DNA from: Anthopleura xanthogrammica
Lineage: Eukaryota > Cnidaria > Anthozoa > Actiniaria > Actiniidae
DNA length: 64,000 bases
Direction: 5' to 3'
Assembly: GCA_964019055.1 (NCBI GenBank)
Contig: OZ025212.1
Coordinates: forward strand, 2,572,657-2,636,656
Shown here in pieces: positions 54,933-64,000 of the stretch. The notes under the pieces were generated by a model, which saw only the letters and a program-made list of their open reading frames with translations, ran no database searches and had not been told where the DNA came from. Positions within the stretch are counted from its first letter, which is position 1. Every line of letters begins with the position of its first letter. The position numbers and the translations under genes are program-made.

Positions 54933-57900
54933 ATGGCTGAAGAAGAAGTCCACAGTGTAGGGCAGTTTACACAAAGTTCTTGTCTTTCCGAAGGAGTGTA
55001 TCACTTAATCTGTGGATTAAACTTAGAGTACACTAGAAGTTTTCCTAGAGAAGACGAAAAAGTTGTATCTCTTTTGGCGGGAAAAAGAGTTATTGGAGAC
55101 CATGAAGAGAGGATGCAACTTTTAACTACAGTTGCCAAGCTTTCTTTAGCTAAACATTCCGATGGGTCAATGGATTTTGTTAACACGGTAGAACAGCTTA
55201 TTCCTTTCCTTCATTATGTTCACAAACAGTTAATGCAGCTAAGCATTGAAGAATTTGAAGAAAAATTTGGAATGGACTTGGACTGGACTGCCCATAAACA
55301 GAGGATTTTGGAATGCTTCAAGTTGTTGAAGAAATGCGATATAGAACCTGTAAATGTTATTGTTTCTTCTCTTTTGCTGTTTGCAATAATGGAGCGGTCA
55401 CTTGGTGATGTTTATGCATCTTATACTGGTTGTAAATCTCCATCAAATCTAAAAGACCTGTTTATATCTGAAGGTATTCAGGAGTTACTGAGTCAGGAAG
55501 TCAGCTTGATACTCTATGCTCTTGCTGGGCCGCCAGAGAGTGTTAACCTCAGGAATGTACTGTGGCATGGCTTTGTATCTCCATGTGAAATCCCTCCACA
55601 GTAAGTGCATGAATATCTGTACAATAGAGTTCTGTCATCTTGACCCTCATGAGACCTCAGAAAAGTTTGAAGTAATGGGGGTTTAAGTTAATCCAGGATA
55701 AAATTGTAGTGATCGATGCAAGGCTACAGGACATTCCTGTAAGTTCAAAATATCTGGGGGTCAAGATAATGGGTCTCCACTGCAATGGCAGATTTAGGGG
55801 GTGGTCACAGGGTAATATGAGCAACAATCACTCTGCTACTTGCAACACAACAATGTTGCATGACAAGTAGCACAATTCTGTTGCTAATATTTCTGCACCT
55901 TTAACATCTTTAAATATTTTTGTTTCAGGTATGTTTCATTCCTTGTTTTCACCATAGCAACAATAAGTTCCAGATTTGCTAGTATTAAGATTGTGAGACG
56001 ACCTCTGATACAGCTGACACAGCTAAATAGACTTTATATCTTCCCAAATATTGCATCCAATAAATGCATTTCAGCTGTCAGAGAGCTGATGTCCGCGTCC
56101 ATCTTGTTTATAACTCCAACCATGTTGCCTATTTGGAAGAAAGCTCTACAGTGTCATGAAGAAGAAAGGTATACAGAAAGACGTTGTAAACTATATATCC
56201 CGTAATATTCAAGCCTTGACCTTATACTCATAAATGGGGAGTGGCTTAAAAATAAATAAAATAATAGTTCTTATTCTATGAGGGTAGCACTTAATGGCTA
56301 GGAGGGGTGGATCCAAACCAAAAGTTGACCAGTTTTTGAAAAGAGTTTGGAATTAATGAAGAGGAAACCAGTATTTCTTTTAGAGATGATAACTAGCGGT
56401 AAGCTAGTGTGGGCTGCGTCGGTGTTTCTAATGAAACAGTATGGATAAAAAGTTAAATTTTACACCGTAAAAAATAGTAGTAAGTAGTAAGTGATCTCTC
56501 TTATTTTTTACGGTGTAAAATTTAACTTTTTATCCATACAGTATTTCTTTTATTTTCCATGACAATATTTTGTGTCATCATTGCACAAATGCAAGATACC
56601 AGAGGTGGGCTTTTAACCTGGGTGAGGGGGCTTATAACTTGAAGGATATTTGTGATAATTAGCTAGCAGACTAGTGGGCTTATGACAGGAGTCTTATATT
56701 CTGTGGGGGTCTCATAATTGTGATTTTATAGTATCATACGTGCACATTTACACTGTCCAATTTCTGACTAATGATATTTTGCTATTTATGACTGTAGGTA
56801 TGATATTGTACTGGTTCTTCTACTACCCTTGCTGGAACATTCATTAAGAATGGTTTTTGCTCATGCCAATAAATGTCCCAAGAGGATTCTAACAGCAGAA
56901 TCAACAACTTTATATACAACATTTGATGAGGTACAGTACTTTGTTATAATTTGTTTTGAGATTTCTGTGTTCTTGGAGAAAATTCATTTTGTTAACATTA
57001 TTTTCTCTCAGATCTTATCTCCGTCACTTCCTGATGGCACAGAAAACCAGCTCAGGAAAGAGATTGGTGATGAATGCCTGCAAATGCTACTTGATATTCT
57101 GGGTTACGCTGATGGACCAAGGCTACGGGACAGGATTAGTCATGGTGAAGTAAAACTTGATTGTATCCCTTCAGAAATAAGTAATCATTTATTGTGCATT
57201 TGTGTTGCTTTTGCTTCATATTTTGCCCCAGGATCAATGGAAAATCTTTCAAATTTAACTAATAAATCTACTGAAACTACTGGAAACTCTTTACCAATGA
57301 ATGCAACTGAGAACAGTGCAGAAAAAATATGTGCAACTAATTTTTTATTTCCTTGTAACTCAAAGTCAAATGTTACGGAAGGTGCAAATGTTCAAAGTTT
57401 CTCTAACGTGGAACTATCGAGCAATTCTGATATCGTCAGACAAATTATTTTGAAAGCAAGAAATTACCAATCTGTGTATCACCCAGTTGCAATACTAAGA
57501 AGTGAGATCAAAGATTTATCCAAAGTGATTGACAAGTGGGGACATATTCCATTACCAAAAACAGAATTTGAAAAGGCATCTGATTTTGAGGTATCGGAAG
57601 CTCAGGAAAGGACGCTAAAAATCATAAGGAAACTCTTTGATAAAGGTATTAGATTGGTCTTGAATGGTGTTGTCATGGAAACACATGACCTGGAGACACT
57701 CTTGGATGATGGACAGTTTTCAAGAGGTATTTCTTTACTGTGCGATAACATCAAAGTACCCATGCTTTACAGGCCTAGAAAGGAGCTCGAAGTTGTGTCA
57801 TTGTTCGGCAGCATTGTACTTCACTGCAGCACTGCATCTGCACAGGTTGGTATATTCCCAGATCATTTATTATACCTTTGTGGATTTTTGGAAAAAGGTA

Positions 57901-58921
57901 CACAACAAAGGAATATCTGAGGTTATTGATTTATAAAGCTGGTACAAGAGCTACTAACTGGAAGTCTTTGTGCCTAATTTACTCATACCAGCCCAATTAT
58001 TCACCACAGGTATCCCAAAGAAAGGAATGGACACCCTGTGGTTTGAAAAGAAATTTGAAGAAGGGTAGACACCATTGTGAGAGAAGAGGGTTGTAGTTTA
58101 AACTCGTAGGACTTAACAGGGGATTAAAATTAGTACCTATTAGTATCAGTTGTTTTTTTAAGTAAAAAGCTTACTTTTGAAATAATGCATTCACTTGCAG
58201 GTTTTGAAAATAACCAATCAGCGATATCAGCAATGGAGCAAAAAGGAATTAAGATCCAGACAAAGGGCAAATTACAAGAGATTGTTGTCACTCTTGCCTT
58301 TCTTCAAGAATGTTATCAAAGTGGTATTGGTGTTCATACTGATGGAGCTTCCATCTTTGCAAACCAATGCAGCTGATATAATGAGGGCTGGATATGTTAA
58401 GTATGTACCAGTAAAGTCTAGGATTAGAGAAAATTTGCTGGGTGATATCCATTCCATTTATTCATCCACCCATCCACCCATCCAGTCATTTATCCAGTTG
58501 TCTATCTGACAATAATTCATTCTTCCATTCACCTATAATTATTCATCTATCTATCTATGCATCCATCCATCCTTTCTTCCTTCCATCTTTCCATCCATCC
58601 ATCTTTCCATCCATCAAACCATCCATCCATCAAACCATCCATCCATTCTTCCATCCATCCATTCTTCCATTCTTCAATCCATCCATCCATCCATCCTTTT
58701 ATGTGCCTCAGTTGACCCAAGTTAATATTAAATCAAATTGTGATCAACTATCTGACTAGCTCTAAAATGACTTTCAATTCCAATCTTACAGGTTTCTAAA
58801 ATGTTGTCTTCAATCCACTGAAAACTTGGAATCTCTTAGTAGCCCGTCCAAGAATAAATGGGATGAATGCAGAGTAGTGGGAGAACAGCTAATAAACATT
58901 ATCCAAAATCATTTTTCTTAA
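54933..58921 (+). CDS. ERMARD: ER membrane-associated RNA degradation protein
   Basis: Exons 54933-55600, 55929-56168, 56798-56930, 57012-57845, 58201-58400 and 58792-58921 join in frame to 734 residues (human 678). Segments matching ERMARD/DUF4209 include [72 protein letters not shown] and the lone C-terminal hydrophobic helix [17 protein letters not shown]. The RNxxWHG and RDRxSHGE motifs resemble HEPN-type nuclease cores (inference). The 81-bp intron at 56931-57011 has no stop, so retention would stay in frame. The TAA at 58919 is followed by an open, same-frame run into a cytochrome b5 domain. Confidence 0.9.
55811..55900. repeat. Short GCAACAA repeat copy
   Basis: Starts GGTAATATGAGCAACAATCA and ends TGTTGCTAATATTTCTGCACC, with a 30-bp core palindrome (TGCAACACAACAATGTTGCA). 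A minimal version of the family, in ERMARD intron 1. Confidence 0.7.
56384..56545. repeat. Dispersed repeat, second copy, with foldback
   Basis: Shares GATGATAACTAGCGGTAAG through TTTCTAATGAAACAG with 28.63 kb, then folds back: ATAAAAAGTTAAATTTTACA against TGTAAAATTTAACTTTTTAT. In ERMARD intron 2. Confidence 0.75.
58445..58700. repeat. (ATCC)n tetranucleotide repeat
   Basis: CCATCCATCCATC runs interspersed with TTCTTCC and TCAAACC, in the last ERMARD intron. The 105-codon frame across it is artefactual. Confidence 0.9.
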
Positions 58922-59044
58922 CACCGAAAAAGGGGTAAGAAAATTATAAAATGTTCCAGCGATCCCGTTCCGAACTCCTTTATTCCAATCCAAGATTTCC
59001 AAGAGACAGAGCTTGTCTCGTTCCAGACCTCTGAATGCGGTGTA

Positions 59045-59593
59045 ATGGACGATCGCATCGTGGAGTTGAAAGAAGTCGAACAGCATAAATCAGAAGATGA
59101 TTTATGGATTATAATCGATGGAAAGGTAAAGTTTTTGGTCTGCTTAAAATGTGATACATTGATGTATCAATTTTGACAAATTTCAATGTGAGCTCCTTTA
59201 AATACCTTAACATATGTGTAACTTTAATTTACGAAGAATATAAATTGCTTCAACTTTAGTACACTAATATTTTGAGGAAATTTTGTACAACAAAGCGATT
59301 CCAAAGCTTGTGATATTTGAAAAATTGGTTTTCTGTCATAATTTCAAATTATCTAAAACTTATATTTCATGACTATTACTCACAGTGACTGTTTTATCTC
59401 CGCGTGACATGTTTAGGTATATGACGTTACGCCTTACGTGACAGACCATCCAGGAGGAAAAGCCATTCTTCGCAATGCTGGCGACGACGCTTCTAGAGGA
59501 TTCCATTCCCAAAAAGCTCACGGAATAGTGAAAAATCACATCAATAGTTTGTTGAAGACTTTCTACATTGGAAAATTATCCCAGGGAAAATGA
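59045..59593 (+). CDS. Cytochrome b5-domain protein
   Basis: Exons 59045-59125 and 59417-59593 (GT-AG, phase 0) give 85 residues if it starts at ATG 59045. It is a bare cytochrome b5 domain: [24 protein letters not shown] supplies heme ligand His38, and His62 in FHSQKAHG, 24 residues on, fits the second ligand. It closes with FYIGKL. No membrane anchor. It begins 123 bp after the ERMARD stop and in the same frame; 41 open codons lie between. It could be a separate small gene with an unseen 5' exon, the second cistron of an ERMARD transcript, or a readthrough extension. Confidence 0.8.
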
Positions 59594-60764
59594 TAGACTT
59601 TTTTAGAAGCTAAAAATTATATCTACAACTCAAATCAACTCAACTTTTATTCGCTCATTTCTCACATTTATTCTTTTCCTTTTAAATTTGTTTTTTTATT
59701 TCTACCTTTTTTTTAACTTTTTTTTTTCTATAAGTGAAGTATCGTCAGGATATCAAAGGGTTTCTTTGGGTTCGAATATTGTGCTTGTGTTGTAACCTTG
59801 TTCTCAATCCGCCAACCGTAGCAGCAGCTTTCGATTCTTTTTTAACTGCTCAAAATGAAATACAAATCTTTCAGCAGTTTTACCTAAACCATACATATAA
59901 CGAAGGCTGCATTCCTGATAAATCACCAGTGAACGAACAAATTATAAAGTCTTGCAATCTTTTTTCTTTCGTATTTTTTTCTTTGTTTCTTTGTTTCTTT
60001 TTTTTTTTTACTTCTTTTTCTTTTTTTCTTTTTGACAATCAAAGGAAAATCTAAGGGCAACACGGCTTGAATAACGAAAAATCGTGGCAACCTGTGCCAT
60101 CGGTCTTGTTGCTGTCGATTATTACCATTTACCTCAAGGCATAAACGAGTAAGATGGGAAACTATATAACATTGAATTCTCCGCTACTCCAAAACGTTTT
60201 CGAAGAATTATTTTTACCTTTGCTCCGCCTTAGAGCTATTTTAAGGAAGCGATGCCCACCATAGTCTACCCAGGAAAGGGGTAGGATAAACTCGACTATG
60301 CATAAATTGGGATAAATTGGCTTTTATCACAGTAAGACGCTCGTTGCGGCTTGCCATAACCAGTCATTTCACCTGCATAATTGGTCCTAGTTACTCGAAT
60401 ATTGTCATAAGTATTTGTAGGGCACATATCTCCCTCAAAGCAGAAAGCCATCTTTCCCAAGCAATTGAAATATTGAGTCCCGTTTTCCTAACCGTGAAAT
60501 CATCACGTTTCTTGCATCAGAAGGAACTTACCACTTATGAATAAAACAATCATATGAGCATACTTGAAGATGATTGGTCGTAAAAACTTGTGACGTCAAA
60601 CAGGAACTCACTCAACTGCAATGTGATTACACATGAATGTAAACAGTGTAGCGAGAAACTGCCGAGAAAACCCACAATGTAATCGGCTTTCCAGTGAACT
60701 AGAAGTACGACAGTTTAAAATCATCAAGATTATAGAAAAATACGTATTTTGAAGAAATCCTAAA
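59594..60764. other. Spacer before the ChaC gene
   Basis: T-rich (59640-59735 and 59955-60040). A 106-codon frame at 59734-60054 is largely T-run translation. No gene recognised. Confidence 0.5.
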
Positions 60765-62975
60765 ATGAAAGTAGAGAACGTGTCTTCCTTTGCCGATTCG
60801 CCAGACATCGAAGAATCAAATGATGTATGGGTCTTTGGTTATGGCTCTCTAACGTGGAATCCTGATTTTCCATACGAAGAACAGCACGTTGGATGGGTTG
60901 AAGGTTTTGTTAGAAGATTTTGGCAACGCAGTACACACCACCGAGGAAACGAAGAAAAGGTAATTTGGGAATTTTCGCCTGCAAGATTCTTGAAAATTCT
61001 TACAAATGTTTGTTTATTTATTTTTAGCCAGGAAGGGTCGTCACTCTAGTCGAAGAAACCGAGGTACGTCGAGTATTATAAAAAACAACTCCACGTTATT
61101 GTCAACTGTAAATAATCACATTTAGAATAACTAGAATACGTTTTGTTTACTGAGGGTTAAAGTAATAATAACACTGATATCCTAATATGATAACGCCTTC
61201 AATATTTGCGATTTGGATTTAACGTTTTAGCATTTTTATTAAGTAGTTGGGTTATAGATTAAACTGAAGGTGAATGACATTTGGACAATAGCTAAATGAG
61301 TGTATGATGCTCAGTATAACAAACACAACTACAACGCCCCAATTTTTCCTCCAAACTTGACCAATGTTTTTTTAATAATTTCACGGAGGGTAGCCGTCTC
61401 TGGAATAATTTTGTGGTTTTAGGAAATTTTCGGGTTTTTTTTCCTTAAACATCTTGTGGCATTGTTTTGACTTTAACCAGGTCTTTCTGGATAATATAAT
61501 GCTCACTGCTGGTGTTGTGTTGAAAGCCTTCTTTTAAGTAACCCAGTCAAAATAGAGAAAAATATAGAGATCGAACTAATGGCCACTAATATCAAATAAT
61601 TAAATTGGAGGGCGAGCAAGTGACTCGGGAGAGAAGTATTGCGTGACGACCCTAAGAGCGTCTGCGTAGGAGGCTAGCGCCACCATCGGCATTAATTTCC
61701 CTAATGTTGCGAAAGAGAGCAGATACATGGTAGTTTAAAAAAAATAGTCCAAATCCTCAGTAAACTCCCCGTAATATCTTATTTTGAAAACGTGTTTTTG
61801 TGCTCTGAAATTAAAATGTAAGAACAATTAACCTTAGTTAAAAATCTAGAATTTAGCGAGTTTCAGCTAAAAACGTGTTATCGCTACCATGCGTCACATC
61901 CCCACCCCTCCCCTCCCCCCTCCTCCTGTTCCTACCAAAAATAAATATCTTCCAACAATAAGTTCAATTTTTCAATGGAAATTTAGAATTGAGACAGACA
62001 AAACTGTTTTCGAATTTTGCGCGACCATCGTCTAAAACCACATTGCATCGGTGCGGTATTCTCTAATGACTACCTGTTGCAAGCCAAAACTGATGCTGAA
62101 TATATAAACACGCTTACGTTACGTGTTCCCGAGTTCCTCCAACCCCCCTAAAAAATTACATTTTTGAGATTATCTTGTTGGTATATAATAATACTCTCAT
62201 CAATCTTAGGGACTTTAGAATCTTAAGGGGGGGAAAAATATTTCTAATCCCTATTTTTTACTTCAATATGACAACGTTTTTGCAATTAGGTCTATCTTCA
62301 ACTGAAAAACAGAATTTGAAGTGATGAAATTCTAGAACGTGGTTTTAGTAGTTTAGAGTAAATCTAGAAATAAAAACATTTTAAAACAGACAGACAGACA
62401 GTCAGTCAAAGTTCTAATAGAAAGAGAAGACGAGAGAAAAAACTTTTCCAGTTTCCTGGCTTTAAAAACGAATAGTTTCAAACTTCGAACTGATCTAATC
62501 CGTTTTTCAATTCTTTCTTTAGGGTAAAGTTTGGGGAGTTGCATTCAAATTGCCAAAAGAGCACATCAAGCAGGCATTCAGAAAGCTCTTCCATCGGGAA
62601 ATCAAATGTGGAGGCTACGAGCTTCACCAGAAGCCATTCTATGCACACCAAAACTCCAAGAGTACGAACGAAGAACGTTCTGTATTCCTATACATCGCTA
62701 CTCCTGATAATCCTCTCTTCATTGGACACGAACCCACCGAGACACTTGCCCAACAGATCGCTCGTGCTCGTGGTGAATGCGGCCCAAATGTAGAATATCT
62801 CTTTCGGCTTACAGACTTTATGATAAAACAAGTCCCAGATGCTGAGGACGAGGATGAACACTTGTTTCACATTGACTCTCTGGTTCGAAAAGAACTCGGA
62901 CTACCCGTGGACGAAAGATCTCCTTGGACTGAACTTGTGGAACAAATAACAGATCATCCACTAATAGTATCCTAA
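60765..62975 (+). CDS. Glutathione-specific gamma-glutamylcyclotransferase (ChaC family)
   Basis: Exons 60765-60959, 61028-61063 and 62523-62975, phase 0 throughout, give 227 residues. The substrate-binding loop [17 protein letters not shown] is present, followed by [30 protein letters not shown], the catalytic-region [10 protein letters not shown] (Glu in REI is the likely general acid/base), and [11 protein letters not shown]...DEHLFHID. ChaC enzymes cleave glutathione to 5-oxoproline and Cys-Gly in the cytosol. A 21-residue acidic N-terminal extension before the core is more CHAC1-like, but the core also matches CHAC2; not resolved. Intron 2 (1.46 kb) shows no gene. Confidence 0.93.
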
Positions 62976-64000
62976 TGTATAATATACAGTTTATATATCT
63001 GTCGTGAAAGTACTTCAGGGCATAGAAAAGATCGAAGTGAAATCAAAAAACTCCAAGACTGAATTCTATTTAAATTGAACGCTTGATAAAATTTTGTTAA
63101 TTTTTTTAAAATTTTCTTTCGCCGTAATAAGTAATAGTAATGATAATTACTGTAATGGGTATCAGTATAGAATTTAGAAATCCCGCTTCGTAAAGCCGCA
63201 TCTACGCGAGCAATTTTTCCTTGACAAGTTTTCTTTGACAAGGAAAAATTGCTCGTGTACAGTAGATGAAGTAAAATGAACAATTTTTCCTTGACAAGGA
63301 AAAATTGTCAAGGATGAAATTTTCCGGTGTAGACGGACAACAAGGAAAATGTAGCAAGGAATATAATGACATTAGTTCCCAGCCTGTTACTTCACTGATC
63401 GAAACTTGTCAAGGAAAACTCGTTCATCATCTACACGAGCAAGGAAACCTTGTCCAAAAAAAATTTGTCAAGGATATTTGTCAAGGAGAAATTACTCGTG
63501 TAGATGCAGCTTAAGATAGGCTTTTTTTTAGTCCACTGTAAGACTACGTCATGGAAAGCCATTACAGTGTTACTTGTGGCGGAATGCTGTGCTGTAGAGT
63601 GTCACAGGCTTTTTGAAAAAGAGGTATTCCAATATTTAACTTGTGAAAGAAGATTTCGTTTTAGGGATCTAAAACTCATGAAAACGAAAGGAATCAATGA
63701 AAATATTGTCTGCTCGAGTAGAGATTTCAATTGGACTATGAAACAATTGTATTATTCGTACAATTTTTTTTTCATTTGGGAAGTAAAAATCACTCGCTAA
63801 ACCATGAAAACGTACTAAAACTAAAGAATCCTAAATATGCCAAAATCTTTGTTTTTTTTTTAGAGTGAAACAAAGTGCGCTTATTAAAGTGTAATAGTCA
63901 AAAAGAAACGCAATATAAATCAAAAGAATCAGAGTGAAGTTGAGTCGGGTGTTATACACTAAAGTTTATTTCACGGGTTGAGAATCGCTCTATTGTCGAA
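62976..64000. other. Right-end spacer
   Basis: Apart from the element at 63196-63515 nothing recognised. A 98-codon frame at 63504-63800 has no domain. Confidence 0.45.
63196..63515. mobile_element. CAAGGAAAAATTG palindromic MITE
   Basis: GCCGCATCTACGCGAGCAAT at the left is the near-inverse of the right end ATTACTCGTGTAGATGCAGC. Inside are at least seven copies of TTGACAAGGAAAAATTG-like blocks in both orientations, separated by CTCGTGTA-type motifs. The architecture parallels the GCAACAA family. Confidence 0.75.

Noticed and set aside
58442..58759. 105-codon plus-strand ORF rich in His, Pro, Ile and Ser
   Set aside because: Product of the (ATCC)n microsatellite in the last ERMARD intron.
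60317..60544. 75-codon plus-strand ORF before the ChaC gene
   Set aside because: No domain, no splice partners, and not needed for any gene model.

Overview
This is eukaryotic nuclear DNA: AT-rich, with genes split by GT-AG introns and spacers full of short non-autonomous repeats. Gene content (a collagen-linked TNF-like ligand, the ATR activator ETAA1, TADA2B, CDIN1, ERMARD, a CFAP97-domain protein) indicates a metazoan. The protein style and abundant tRNA-derived and foldback repeats fit a cnidarian, probably an anthozoan (coral or anemone). That assignment is inference; no species marker is present.

Layout. 1-4.7 kb: no gene; a foldback element and a GTGTGGT satellite. 4.7-7.9 kb (+): small CFAP97-domain ciliary protein. 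9.3-11.6 kb (-): RNA polymerase II subunit RPB9, with two tRNA-like SINEs as a long palindrome in an intron. 12.7-14.5 kb (+): secreted or membrane collagen-TNF protein. 16.2-23.4 kb (-): SAGA/ADA adaptor TADA2B in about 20 exons. 23.8-25.0 and 26.8-28.0 kb (+): two nearly identical class I PLP aminotransferases with intronless coding regions. 29.3-30.5 kb (-): COX7A2L-like respiratory subunit. 33.4-35.5 kb (+): CXorf65/C22orf15-like protein. 36.2-41.1 kb (-): CDIN1 nuclease, head-to-head (169 bp apart) with a steroid 5-alpha-reductase at 41.2-43.3 kb (+). 45.5-49.3 kb (-): ETAA1-like. 51.4-54.2 kb (-): unrecognised four-exon gene. 54.9-58.9 kb (+): ERMARD, followed 123 bp later and in the same reading frame by a cytochrome b5-domain ORF (59.0-59.6 kb). 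60.8-63.0 kb (+): ChaC-family gamma-glutamylcyclotransferase.

The genes do not form one pathway; this is an ordinary gene-dense animal segment with several head-to-head pairs (TADA2B/aminotransferase, CDIN1/SRD5A, the unknown gene/ERMARD). Exon boundaries were read by hand from splice consensus, phase continuity and remembered family conservation. All multi-exon models keep frame except TADA2B, where one short exon could not be located. The oddities most worth checking are the ERMARD-cytochrome b5 in-frame arrangement, the near-identical aminotransferase pair, a PIF/Harbinger-type element carrying an exon-like ORF, and a recurrent GCAACAA palindromic repeat family. I found no clear evidence of a wholly new biological system.
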